64,000 bases of DNA from assembly GCA_027475525.1 (NCBI GenBank), contig JAMWFC010000117.1, positions 1,412,183 to 1,476,182 of the forward strand, given 5' to 3'. The translations under genes and the position numbers were made by a program. Below the pieces are notes generated by a model. That model searched no databases, was not told the origin of the DNA, and was given only the letters and a program-made list of their open reading frames with translations. Of this stretch, positions 47,024 to 57,575 are shown piece by piece. This DNA is from Macrolepiota albuminosa. Taxonomy: Eukaryota; Basidiomycota; Agaricomycetes; Agaricales; Agaricaceae. Each line of letters starts with the position of its first letter. Within the stretch, counting starts at the first letter, position 1.

Positions 47024-47948
47024 TCAGAATATCACGTCCTCATCCTTGCTGTTCAACAAGTCAACCGGATGTTCTTCGTTATCATAGTCAGAGATGGTTT
47101 GCATCGTTGATTTGCCTTCCGATGGAGTTGCATTTCTTGCCGCTGTATCTCGTTTCTTTTTCCCTTGTACTTTCTTCAGTCTTTGAAAAGTCAATGGTTC
47201 GAAACTTAGAAGCAATGGGAAGAGAGAACTAACCTGAAGAATTCCTCTCGATCCATTTCGTCCAGTTCACTCATAATGTATTTAATAGTATTCTCAAGAC
47301 GTGGGATGACAATGTGCTCAATCGCATTAACTCGTCGGTTTGTTGCCCGAATGACTTCATCGAGGATTGTAAAAGCTGTTTGAAGCGATGCGAGTTCAAC
47401 CAGAGTCTCGATTGCCTTAGCGTAGACCTCTTTCGCCTTCAAAACTTGCTGGCCCCCTCGCCCCAAGCCAGTGAGATTGAAATCTACGTGAAATCGAGGT
47501 ATTAGATAGAAAGAAGCGAGCGATAGAAATCTCTCAGACCGGATCCAGCGGTGCGGTCGACCTCGAAAGCCGGCAGAACGACACCGGAAACGTTTTCCTG
47601 CTTTGCTTTTACCCTAAATGAGGCCTGCTTCGCCTGCTCCTGGACGAGATATGCAATGTCTCCAGTCGCATACGTGACCTCTGCCATTGAGAACGACGCC
47701 AACTGCATCACTCTTCCCATCTTTCGTTTCGCCTAACACTTCATTAGTTCAGTGTGAGCCAATAAAAATGCTGACTCCAGATGCACCTCATCAACCTTCC
47801 TCAGAATCGCCCGGAATCGTGTGGTCAACGCATCTCGCTTCTTCGCCAGGAGTGAGTGTCCAGTTTGCGCTCCTTTCAGCCGAAGCTTCGTATTTGTGAG
47901 AGCCATGCGTGTCGCAAAGACATTTTCACGCGCTCCGGTTCCAGACAT
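47024..47948 (-). CDS. VMA8: V-type ATPase subunit D (VMA8)
   Basis: Central-stalk subunit of the vacuolar proton pump. ATG at 47948 ([20 protein letters not shown]). The coiled-coil stalk reads [31 protein letters not shown], then, after introns, [76 protein letters not shown] and [26 protein letters not shown] charged tail ends [11 protein letters not shown] at 47024. All conserved family landmarks are present. Confidence 0.95.
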
Positions 47949-48057
47949 CGAGACGGTGTGGAGTACCAGTTGAAGCGTAAGAACGGTTCAAAAGCGCTAG
48001 GGCGTTGCCAATATTTCCAGTCTAATCATTCCATTATTAGATAACCTTCTTGTTCAA

Positions 48058-48136
48058 GGGGGTATAGCTCAGCTGGGAGAGCAGCAGACTGAAGTTTGTG
48101 ATCTGAAGGTCCCGCGTTCGATCCGCGGTACCCCCA
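48058..48136 (+). tRNA. tRNA-Phe (anticodon GAA) with a very short intron
   Basis: The acceptor stem GGGGGTA pairs with TACCCCC (7 bp) and the discriminator is A. D arm GCTC/GAGC, T arm CCGCG-TTCGATC-CGCGG. The anticodon loop reads CTGAAG, then six extra bases (TTTGTG) at the standard intron position after base 37, then A and the 3' stem TCTGA. Without these six bases it is a 73-nt tRNA. The anticodon stem has a G-A mismatch at its outer pair. A TTTT run at about 48148 could end Pol III transcription. Confidence 0.93.
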
Positions 48137-48530
48137 TTAATAAAGCCTTTTGTTTTGCCTATTATTTTCTCTAACTGTATCTTTTATCTTCCCTACGCGA
48201 CACGCATCCTTGTCCTTTATCCTTGAACCATTCAGTTCGAAGGTACTGGAACCTTTCGCTGCCGCGATTCTAGATTTTTTGTAAACTCCCTCTTAAGGAC
48301 GGAAGATAGGACTTCCTTTAGGCTGCACTTGCTCACTCGCAATTTCAACCTCACACTTACCCAGTAACTATGTGGAATGGTGTTTGGTAAATTATTTATT
48401 GAGACCACAGTCATCCCTTAGGTCCATCTATGTACAAGATGTGTAGAAGAACTTAGGAACGAAAATGCTCATTTGACAGGCCTTCTAGGCCAAGGAAAAA
48501 GACCATTTGAAAGTTGTGCGGAAGACAACA
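48137..48530. other. Intergenic region, no gene seen
   Basis: 394 bases between the tRNA and the XAP5 stop; only a Pol III-type T run near its start. Confidence 0.45.
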
Positions 48531-49814
48531 CTAAGCAATTGTATACTTCCCGTAATCCTTCTCTGGATCGTACACCTACACAACATTGGTGAATCGAAGA
48601 AAAAAAGTGGAGACCTCCACGAACCTCCCATCTGGATGCAGGAAAAATATGCTTATTCCTCTGGTAATAGCTCCTTTCAACGACTTTGCCTGCATGCGAT
48701 TCATTCTTCTCCTTTGTCGCATCTGCGAGCAGACGTACATCGTCGTGTACATCGAAATTGAACAAGGGGCCTGATTTTCCTCGAGCTTTGTTGATAATAA
48801 AATCATAAAACGTATAATGCTATAGATCCGGAATATCAGGTAACTGATCGATTGCGGTGATAAAAAACGAACATGAGGTATAATCAGGTCCTCCTTCAAG
48901 GAATCATCAGGTGACAAGTCTTGCAGAAATGCTGATCACAACTCACCTTGATGTACATCAAATTATCAACGCTGACGCCTCGAAGTTCTGGAAACTGGTG
49001 TCGACATTTTTCCAGGAATGTACTGATAGCATCTCCTTTTTTACACTGTCGTGATACGTTGTATTCAGTGAAAAAGAATGCTGTGGAAGGTAAAAGATCC
49101 CACCGTAACAGTCTTTCGGTGTCCACTTCCATCCCAGTAAGAATATACAACTTCAATATCCTCGTTCTTAATGGTCTCCTGTTTCGCCAACCACTCCAAA
49201 CGCAGTCGTTCACGTTCCCTTCTCTCCGCTTCCTCGCGATCTCTGTCAGGGAGGAATGAGGTATCAACGTCGGGGTTTTTACGAAACTTGTTCCGTTTCG
49301 CGGGTGGGCCATCCTCGGGTGTGTCATCTTTCTCTTTGGAAGGCATATCATTGCCTTCAGCAAGTTGGGAGCTATCATCTCCATCTCCATCCATTGCGAA
49401 TGACAAAGTTGCTTTGGCTATTTTCTTGCGTTTCCTAAGTCTTTTGGTGTCGTCCCTAAACGGATTCTCCACATCCTATAAGTGATCTGATACTGAAGGG
49501 GCGAGAATAAAGATAAGATGGGAATAAACTGGAACATACATGAGGTCATTGGATTTTGCAGCTTCTCTTGCTTTGGCTTCCTCAAGTTCTTTCCTCTTTT
49601 GTTGAAAGTCTTCAAGGCGCACCAAACCGACAGTATTGTTCTTGAGGGTGTCTTCCATCGAATCGTGTTGGCCGACAAAACGGTTGGCGGAGGGTCGCGC
49701 TTTCTCTGTTTCGTTAATGAGCGACTGCTTCTGTCGCTCAAAGTCCTCTCGCATCTGGTTGCGTTGTTTGACGAGCGCATCTTCTCGACGACCTTCACCT
49801 TTACTGGTGGACAT
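48531..49814 (-). CDS. XAP5/FAM50 family nuclear protein
   Basis: ATG at 49814 ([20 protein letters not shown]). N-terminal coiled coil ([18 protein letters not shown]), [20 protein letters not shown], and after an intron [18 protein letters not shown]. The conserved C-terminal half is clear: [116 protein letters not shown] and [23 protein letters not shown]50/XAP5 proteins are nuclear and linked to splicing and circadian control in plants. Five or six introns; the last exon encodes only [14 protein letters not shown]. Confidence 0.93.
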
Positions 49815-49895
49815 GAGGATGAAGTGGCGGAGTCCAAATACGGTGCGTGACAAACTGTCACTGGTTCAATTTTCGGCACTGTAAACCTCCATCAA
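49815..49895. promoter_or_regulatory. XAP5/uS13m divergent promoter
   Basis: 81 bases between start codons. Confidence 0.55.
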
Positions 49896-50491
49896 ATGGT
49901 CCACATTCTTGGAGTGAACCTACGGGACTCCCATGTCGCTCGAGTGTGTATGCAATCTACTTCTTTATAGCGATGTTGACTATAGAATAGTATGCTCTCA
50001 CATCTTTCTATGGCATTGGCCACAATACCGCGCATCGACTCTGTGCTCGTCTACAAATCCATGACAAGTGTAAAATGAAGGACTTGTCGCCTTACCAAGT
50101 AACCGCCCTCGCATCTTTTCTCTCCTCTCCTTCGACTTCTGTTACGCCTCCGCGCTATCCTCTCGCCACTTCCGACTTCATCCCACCACCACCAAATAAA
50201 TCCACTCAGGATCTGCAGCACGAATTTGCGCTGTTAAAAGCTGCACGCGATCAGAGGAAACAGAAGAGGAATAAGCATTCCAGTGCTTCTCAACATCCAG
50301 TCCTTGATCCATTGAAAGATTTGAAGATAGAGTCAGAGTTAAGACGGATGATACGGGAGAACATTGGTCACCAACGGATGATCGGAAGTTATGTGGGAAA
50401 GAGACACGCGATGCACTTGCCTGTCAGAGGACAGAACACACGATCCAACGCCAAAACAGCACAAAAACTCAACCAGTTGGACCGTTATTGA
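49896..50491 (+). CDS. Mitochondrial ribosomal protein uS13m
   Basis: Small-subunit ribosomal protein of the mitochondrial ribosome. Exon 1 starts MVHILGVNLRDSHVAR at 49896. After an intron (ending TAG before TATGCTC), exon 2 continues YALTSFYGIGHNTAHRLCAR, LQIHDKCKMKDLSPYQVTAL. The C-terminal rRNA-binding part is classic: RRMIRENIGHQRMIGSYVGK, RHAMHLPVRGQNTRSNAKTA, ending KLNQLDRY at 50491. A fungal insert rich in Ser and Pro separates the two halves. An internal ATG (50075) would miss the N-terminal S13 helices, so I chose the upstream one. Confidence 0.92.
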
Positions 50492-50599
50492 GGTCGCCAT
50501 TGATTTCTTGTGTAGTAATACTTCCCAGTCCTTATTACTCCATAATGATATTGTTGGAGAAGACGTGACTTAAAGCGAGTGTGACTTTTCAATCTTGTA

Positions 50600-51379
50600 A
50601 TGGCTACGACGAGCAAGCAATACAAGAACGTCGGCGAAGACCTTTGGAAAAGCAGGGCAGAAAAGATTGTGAGTATCCTCATGTTATGCACCTCGTGATG
50701 GTCTTAGCTAGAGGTAGAATGCTGAACTATTTGCCCTAACATACGGCGCTCTCGTCGTCCAACTCATTCAAGACTATGAAGACTACGCTGAAGTGAACAA
50801 ACAACTTGAGAAGATGGGATATAACATCGGCACCCGCTTGATTGAAGATTTCCTGGCCAAAAGTGGGATGGGTAGATGCGCCGATTTCCGTGAGGTTGGG
50901 GAGGTAGTGTCAAAAGTCCGTGCCCTAATTATCCTTCATGACCTCTTTCGCAAACACCTGGTTTGATGCAGGTTGGATTCAAAACCTTCCTTAATATCAC
51001 GCCAAATATTATGCATGGCGTAACATTAACACCTCTTTCTTTGAAACCCGATAGTGCTGCCGCGACACAAGTCTCGACTGATTCAACTTTCACTCTGACG
51101 CTTGACGAGAACCCCTTAGCCGAATTCGTGGAACTCCCTGAAGAAGCCCTTGAGGGTGGTCTTTGGTTTAGTAACGTTCTGTGCGGCGTAATACGTGGAG
51201 CTTTGGAGATGGTGGGTAACCTGCACTGTTAAAACTGACGCCATACTCAGATCTTTTAGGTCCAAATGCAGGTACAGGTGGACTTTATATCAGATGTTCT
51301 TCGTGGCGATGAGAGTACTGAGATACGAGTAAAACTTCTGAGATATCTCGAGGAAGAGGTCCCTGTAGGAGATGATTAA
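50600..51379 (+). CDS. BET3: TRAPP complex subunit BET3 (TRAPPC3)
   Basis: Core subunit of the TRAPP tethering complex / Ypt1 exchange factor on the early secretory pathway. It starts [20 protein letters not shown] at 50600. Then [57 protein letters not shown], which contains the cysteine that carries palmitate in known Bet3, and [40 protein letters not shown] and [20 protein letters not shown] complete it, ending VPVGDD at 51379. Four introns. A Ser/Thr-rich insert ([15 protein letters not shown]) lengthens the middle. Confidence 0.94.
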
Positions 51380-51851
51380 GGCTTTTGTCGATTTATGGTA
51401 GGCGACGTAAGATTGTCCGCTTTCGTGTTGTCTAACCCTTATCTCTGCTTGTGGTTCGGTCAGTCGTTATTAGGATGATCATCACAAGCAAGTGTGACCT
51501 GTTAAAAAGCTCTCAAGTATGTTAGTGAATGTACGGAGGAACCACATTTTTACTGAGTTTGCTACGCACCTTGCTTTTGTGTGAAACTAGAGGATGCATA
51601 ATACGGTGCAGGACCTTTTACAATGAAATTATTATGGAGTTGACAAGACTTCCCTAGAGCACCACAGCTATGATTTTCCAGATATCTCTGAACAGACACT
51701 GCAAGAGAAGTTAATGAGTATACTGAGTGTTATTACTCAACAGCAGTTCTCATGCTCATGAGCTAAACAGTTCTCTAAGGTAAGTTTTGTCTAAGAGCAA
51801 CAAAGAGCACAGTATTGCAGAGATTCCAGAGGCCAAATGCCTCTATTACTA
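51380..51851. other. AT-rich spacer before the transposon region
   Basis: 472 bases with no coding exon. Composition turns AT-rich from about 51,500, unlike the gene-dense DNA to the left. Confidence 0.5.
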
Positions 51852-52195
51852 CAGTGGCTCAAAAAACTGTCCTGATGTTTCATACTTTTTGAAAGATGAC
51901 ATTGGCATGAAGGATGTAAAGTATTTAAAATCCTGATTAAATCATGTAAAATACTATGGCATCATAGCTACAGAATGAACTTGGGCTTATGTAATTAAAA
52001 TCAAAACTGATGAAGCAATAGCCATTTTAAAATATTCATTTATTGGGACAGTTTTTTTCAGGTTTAATCCTGTTTTAGTCAGAAACAAGCAGTAAGTTGC
52101 ATGTGGGAATACATACAAAGTCATGTGACCATGTTTAAATATACTTGGGAGTGGTTCAAGCTAGTTGAACCACATCTTGGCCTTCAACCACTATC

Positions 52196-52558
52196 ATGAA
52201 AGTTACTCATCTTGCACAACACTCTATTATTGCTTTTCTTCTTGCTGAAGGGTATATGCTGCACTAGATTGAGGCTAAAACTGGTCTAGGGAAATCTACT
52301 ATTGGGAGGATTGGTAAAGAGTTGGAAGTGGATGAGAAAAACCATTCTAGAGGCCATCCTGCTAAGCTTACTTCACATGATAAACAGACTATTGTTCATT
52401 AAATCTCAACTGGGAGACTTGATATAGCTGTTCAGGCCACCAATTTTATCAACAACATCATTTCCAACCCTGTCTCTCCCCAGACTGTCTGGAATGTGTT
52501 GAAGGAGGAGGGATATTGGTCTGCTACTGTAAGAGAACATAAGTTCTGCTTCACTTAG
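52196..52558 (+). pseudogene. Tc1-type transposase N-terminus with stops
   Basis: One frame reads MKVTHLAQHSIIAFLLAEGY, then IEAKTGLGKSTIGRIGKELE (a helix-turn-helix of the Tc1 DNA-binding domain), HSRGHPAKLTSHDKQTIV, and NFINNIISNPVSPQTVWNVL, typical of fungal Tc1 transposases. In-frame stops occur at 52265 (TAG), 52400 (TAA) and 52556 (TAG). The DDE catalytic domain is absent. It is not functional. Confidence 0.85.
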
Positions 52559-52667
52559 ATACAACAAGACCAACAGAATGGAACAAAGATTATTGGTCTG
52601 CTACTGTAAGAGAACATAAGTTCTGCTTCACTTAGATACAACAAGACCAACAGAATGGAACAAAGAT
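52514..52667. repeat. 77-bp perfect tandem duplication (likely assembly join)
   Basis: Bases 52514-52590 equal 52591-52667, at the right edge of the Tc1 remnant. The join may hide missing transposon sequence. Confidence 0.95.
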
Positions 52668-52923
52668 TGATTTTACGGGGAAAAGTTAGTCTCAAAAATA
52701 CACGAATAGTCTCTAAATACCCTCTAGCATTAAGGTTTGTGATTGGTTCCCCTTGATTGTGAGCTCCCCAGAACGTCTACCACATGATTTACGGCGTGAT
52801 ACCCCCTAATTGAGAACCATGATTGAATCATCAAGGAAAACCAAGAGAACCGCGCGGCTGATGTCAGATGGTGTCAGTTCGAGTAAGCCTTTATGCTTAC
52901 ACTCTCCCATGTTTTCTGAAAAT

Positions 52924-54851
52924 CTATTGTCCTCTTAAACCATCCTTCCTCCTCTCCCACTTATCCAACGCTATAGTGTCTTCCATTTCTTTACCGCTCT
53001 TCCACTCATCATGGTCGGGACCATAGCCACACCAATGCACAAGGTATTGCATTCCCCAACCCTGTCGTCGTTCATCGAGAATGCAATCAATGAAATGTTC
53101 TTCCTGCCCATTCTCTGTGACAACAGGACCAGGCATTTCCAAACAACGTGAGAAAAACAAGGAGTCATCGTTAGGGACATACAGTGATAACAAGCTCACA
53201 TGGAACCTATTGACAATATTCATCGATTTTGGAAGGTCGAGCATGTACTCCGATGATTCCAGGAAGGCTTCCAACACGATAAAAGGACCATCTTGCCTTG
53301 GCATGAACTTGGCCACATGGCCATCACATTTTTGTATGTACTCCTATCGCCTATTTGCTGTCGAAAGCATGACCTTGTCCCCTATGTTGTAAGGAATCTC
53401 AGGAGCCCGATGATTGTTCACATGATGTGCCTGGTCAATCTTTGCTGCGATCAAATTGTCCATGGCCTCCAAGAAATTTTCTTCGATCTCCAGCAACACT
53501 CGCAGTGCCAAATCCTCCATCGGAGTATCAATGGGTGGTGCTGGGAACAATGGTGGCAAAACTTGAGGAGAGAAACCGGATTTCAATTGAAACAGAGAGT
53601 ACCCAGTCGATGCGTTAATTGTATTCATCATTCCGAATCTGATATGCGGTAATGCCGTTACCCAACCTGTCTGTAGTCGATCAACGTGAAATCAAATACA
53701 CTGAACTATAGTTTTGTTTGACCGTTCTGATGCGCCATCGGTCTGCAGGTGAAAGGAGGTGGACATTTTATGTTTGACCCCCGTCAATTTCATCAGGGCT
53801 TTCCAAAATGCTGACGTGAACAGAGTATCTCGATCAGTTATGATTTCATATGGCAAACCATTCTTGCAGTACCAATCACAAAAAAATATGCCAGCAAATT
53901 CTTCTCCCATTTGTGTTGTCTTACATGGGGAGATGCGTATTTCAGCCCCAGCGCGGCACATCATGGAGCAAAATTCATCAAATCCTTCGTCCAAGAGCAA
54001 GGGGCCCACAAAATCAAGTGTCACCAATCCAAAACGACAGTCAGGAATGGGCAAGGGGTGCAACGGCCCTACTGGCTTCGAGGTGCACGATTTATTCCTT
54101 TGACAGTCCATACACAAGGGTATGTACCCTTTTATCAAATCACGGCACATATTTGGCCAGTAGTAGGAGTGTCGCAACAACGTGTATGTCTTGTCAGCTC
54201 TGAAATGGCCAAGTTCATCATGTGCGACCCGAAAAAGATCTTCATGCAACCCGCAGTAATTTGGTATGATCAACCGCTTACCCACATAAAGTAATCCATT
54301 CTTCCTTTCAATACCTGGTACCACCATGCCCTTCTTCATATCATTTAGGATCCTTCTGGTGTATTCATCGACCTTGTATCCTTCCTTAAGCACAATCACC
54401 ATTGCAGGCTTCACCTCAAGAGTCAATACCGCTGCAATTTCAACGTCCGCCTCGGGGAAGCAAGAGAGTGCATCTGCAACCGTGTTGTCTTCCCCTCTTA
54501 TGTAGTTCATTGTGTAGTCGTATTGTGCCAAATATTCCATCCACCTTGCTTGACGTTTTGACAAATCGTGTTGTGTCTCAAAGTTTTTCAATGTCTTGTG
54601 ATCTGTATAGACTTCAAAATGCAATCCCAGTAAATCCAATCTCCATTTATTTAAGGCGCGCACAATGGCCAGCATTTCCTGTTTGTGCGTAGGGTAATTC
54701 TTTTCTGCAAATGTCAATTGTCGAGATTCAAAAGCCACCAGCTGGGCCGACTCCCATGTCTTCCCAAATGACAAAACTGCCCCTGTTCTCCGCTTGCTTG
54801 CATCACACGTTACGAAGATCTTATTATCTCCTGGGTTTTGGTGTTCAATGG
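52924..54851 (-). mobile_element. Ty3/Gypsy chromovirus pol remnant (RNase H, integrase, chromodomain)
   Basis: Antisense polyprotein fragment. From its 5' side: CDASKRRTGAVLSFGKTWES, VAFESRQLTFAEKNYPTHKQ (RNase H), YTDHKTLKNFETQHDLSKRQ, and GEDNTVADALS. The integrase H2C2 finger is HDELGHFRADKTYTLLRHSY with CMDCQRNKS; catalytic residues are in LDFVGP, ITDRDTLFTSAFW and DGASERSNK. Then GDKVMLSTANRR and a terminal chromodomain YLVHWCGYGPDHDEWKSGKE. In-frame stops near 53,692 (after VQCI) and 53,344 (after NRR) show decay. gag, protease and RT are missing because the frame is cut at 54851, where the next element's LTR begins. The 256 bases at 52668-52923 may be its downstream non-coding part. 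Confidence 0.9.
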
Positions 54852-55787
54852 TGATAGGACCCTATACGGGTTAGGCGCATCAACGGCAGGCTCGGCACCG
54901 GCTCCGGAAATCTTGCCGCACTCGTTCCGAACTTAGCGCACACGTTCTACCTATTTTAAGCCATTCCCGATGGCCGCGCACGGCAAGAAGCAGATCCAAT
55001 CAGTGATAGCGCCGATCGGCAGACAGAATGACAACTGACAGATGGCATCAGTCACTGACGACAGCGCTTAGCGAGAAGCCTGATGATCTATCAAAAACTG
55101 ATGGACAGCTTGGCGTTTGACCTTGGCGTCTGACACCGCTTAGCGTCTCGATTTGGCGCCTGACATCGCTTAGGTGCTCTGACAGACAGAAGGGTGATGG
55201 AGTGATGGTTTAGCTTCGCGATCTGTCGCCTGGCATCGCTAAGGCTCTTGAATGGACGGTAGGGATCTGAAACCGTTGGAGCTACCCTTATGAAATTTTC
55301 TAGTTTACCGCACTCTGGCGTCATTAGCCACTGGTGACGGCGAACTCATTGTAGTATAAAAGTACTTACCAACTTGTACATACGCCATCGAACAACAGAC
55401 CAGAGTTTCCTGCTCCCCTTTACTTCAGTCTCCCTTACACTCAAGAGCTCATTTACGGTCGGCAACGTCATAACTCATCGGCAGTTGCAGACGCTCGCCA
55501 ACACTCGATACACTCGTGCCTTGCAACTACGGCAGGCATTATCGACGCTTAGACTTCGCTAAGCTTATTGTGCTCTTGCTGCTTACCTTTGCCGTGTTCA
55601 CTTACCGCTTCTTCCCTAGGCGCTTTACACTTGCCGACTCCCTTACCAATTTTTCCCCATTTTAACAGACGCGTTCTCTGGGACCTGCCTGGGACTCCTC
55701 ACATTACTTTTAGCGCGCTCAACGCAAGCTCTTGGTTCGGTAACACTATTGTTACATTTGTTACTGACCAAACTTTGGGCGTCATCA
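54852..55787 (+). repeat. 5' LTR of the outer Gypsy element
   Basis: The right end is fixed by comparison with the nested LTR: both end TTTGGGCGTCATCA. The left end TGATAGGACCC at 54852 is inferred, as it is a near inverted match to the TCATCA terminus and abuts the interrupted pol. It has a TATAAAAG box at 55356-55363. It shares CTTGCAACTACGGCA and GCGTTCTCTGGGACCTG with the nested LTR, and many GCTTAGCG/CGCTAAG motifs. Length is about 936 bases under this model. Confidence 0.75.
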
Positions 55788-56170
55788 AATTGGAGCCCAC
55801 CGCGAGGGATCTCTAGGGCAGAATTCCACCAGAAACCCGTCTCCAGCGTAGGCGCCGTCTGCTAGAGCAGTCGGCAGAAGGCATAGCTCCTTCCCACCCA
55901 TCAACTCCACAACCACCTGGTGCCTTACCGGGTCTCTCTCTTGCACAGGAACTACAGAACGCCACTGTAGACGCATTTTCTGATCTCTTCCCGCATTCCC
56001 TCGATTATAGCGCCGACGACCCCTTAGCGTCGCCCTTTGCCGTACTGCAACCAGTTACCCTCATCACTCCTCTAACACCTCTTTCTCAACTTGTCATTTT
56101 GCTTACCCTGTCGCCAATCTCAAGAACTCCTTCCCCACAACTGCTAACCGAACTCGCTAACACAGTCGCC
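55788..56170 (+). other. Retrotransposon leader with candidate primer-binding site
   Basis: Three bases after the LTR end, TGGAGCCCACCGCGAGGGAT begins at 55791. A TGG start just behind the LTR is what a tRNA-primed binding site looks like; I could not assign the tRNA. The leader continues about 380 bases to the gag ATG. Confidence 0.5.
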
Positions 56171-57575
56171 ATGGAACAACAGGTCCAGCGCATGCCGCCA
56201 CGCAATCACTTCTCAGCACCAAAATGGGACGAGTCCAAGCCACGGGAGCTCTCCCAGTATTTCAAGGAATTAGAGTATTTATTCAGAGATTGTAACATTA
56301 CCAACCACACACAGATGAAGGAGTACGCGGCAAGATACGTATCATATGACACGGCAGAGACGTGGACAGGTTTGACCGAATTTGCCGCCTTTGTTCCTGC
56401 CGCCCCACCTGTTCCAGCCCAAGGCGCTTCGTATGAGGACTGGAAGACGGCAGTAATCCAGCTGTACCCTGGCGCAGAGGAGGCTACCCGATACTCGGTA
56501 AACGAGCTGCAGAAACTAGTACAGGAATCATTCGACAGTGGCACATCGTCCCTTGGCGCCTTCTCCACGTATTACCGCAAATTCCAAAAGATCGCTAGGT
56601 GGTTAGTACAGAACGGCAAGCTATACATTAACGAGGAACGTCGCCTATTCCAACAAGGCATCCCGACTTCGCTTTGGACTCGCATTGCTCGTCGCCTAGA
56701 AATAGTTCACCAGGCTCATCACCCAGACGAGCCCTATAACGTTGCTCGCTTTGGACTCGCATTGCTCGTCGCCTAGAAATAGTTCACCAGGCTCATCACC
56801 CAGACGAGCCCTATAACGTTGCCGACATCTTTGAAGCCAGTAAATGGGTTCTCAAGAGAACGGACACTGGCGTTGGACTGCAACGCGCTAGGACGAGCCC
56901 ACCACCTGAGCGAACTAACGGTATCATTCCCATCCCGCCCCCTCCTGCCAACTTCGTTAAGAAGGAGGATCTCAACGCTGCCGTTACCGCTGCTGTTGCT
57001 TCCACCATGACTCGTATCGAAACTATGATTACCACCAATCTTGCTAACCGACCCGCTAATGTACCCGCTAATGGCCCTTGCCATTTCTGTGGGGAAATTG
57101 GCCACACTATGACTAGAGGATGCTGCGTGACTTTAGAAAACTATATTCGGCAAGGAAGAATTCGACGGGCTATCGACGGCAAGATAGTTCTTACTACTGG
57201 CGCCATCATTCCCAACTACCCAGACAAGAAGTCTTTCCAGGAACGAGTTGATGAATGGCATAGGCGCAACCCAGGACAAATTGTTACCGGCACGCTTTCT
57301 GGCAACGCCAACCCTGACCCTGAACAGGCGACCCAACAGCAAATGGTTCACGAGGTCTTACACTTCGACAGCGTTGGCAACCACCCTACTTTCTCACGAG
57401 AAGAACGTATCGCCAAGCTCCAACAGGAGCTAGATTCGCTCAAGAATCAGGTCTTTGATGGGGTTGAAGTTAAGCAGCCTAAACAACCTCTTAAAGGATA
57501 CAAGCCAATGCCTCCCGCTAGCAAGCTACCGACACCTGCTCCTGCCGCACCGCCTGCTACTACCCCTGCTACCGC
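56171..57575 (+). pseudogene. gag of the outer Gypsy element, frame broken by the 77-bp duplication
   Basis: ATG at 56171 in good context (GTCGCCATGG). Capsid-like region: MEQQVQRMPPRNHFSAPKWD, QYFKELEYLFRDCNITNHTQ, MKEYAARYVSYDTAETWTGL, FSTYYRKFQKIARWLVQNGK. After the 77-base duplication (56669-56822), the frame resumes with ADIFEASKWVLKRT and a zinc knuckle CHFCGEIGHTMTRGC, where the last spacing is five rather than the usual four residues. The Pro-rich end is cut at the nested LTR insertion (57575). Without the duplication the gag frame would be open, so the break is probably artificial. Confidence 0.85.
56669..56822. repeat. 77-bp perfect tandem duplication (likely assembly join)
   Basis: Bases 56669-56745 equal 56746-56822, inside gag; it creates the frameshift and the stop after ARFGLALLVA. 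Confidence 0.95.

Larger units (their letters stand above)
51852..52667 (+). mobile_element. Tc1/mariner element, 5' part only, decayed
   Basis: At 51850 the sequence reads TA then CAGTGGCTCAAAAAACTGTC. Tc1/mariner elements insert at TA, and their terminal repeats often start CAGT. A partly inverted copy of the subterminal part (GGGACAGTTTTTTT) lies at 52045-52058. The transposase remnant follows at 52196. The catalytic DDE half and the 3' terminal repeat are missing; at about 52,590-52,670 there is a 77-base duplication, then unrelated sequence. Confidence 0.72.

Noticed and set aside
1..51379. Long antisense open frames opposite real genes, for example 43214-43570 under GSP1 and 6119-6460 under UFD1
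   Set aside because: They follow the codon structure of conserved genes on the other strand and show no family motifs of their own.
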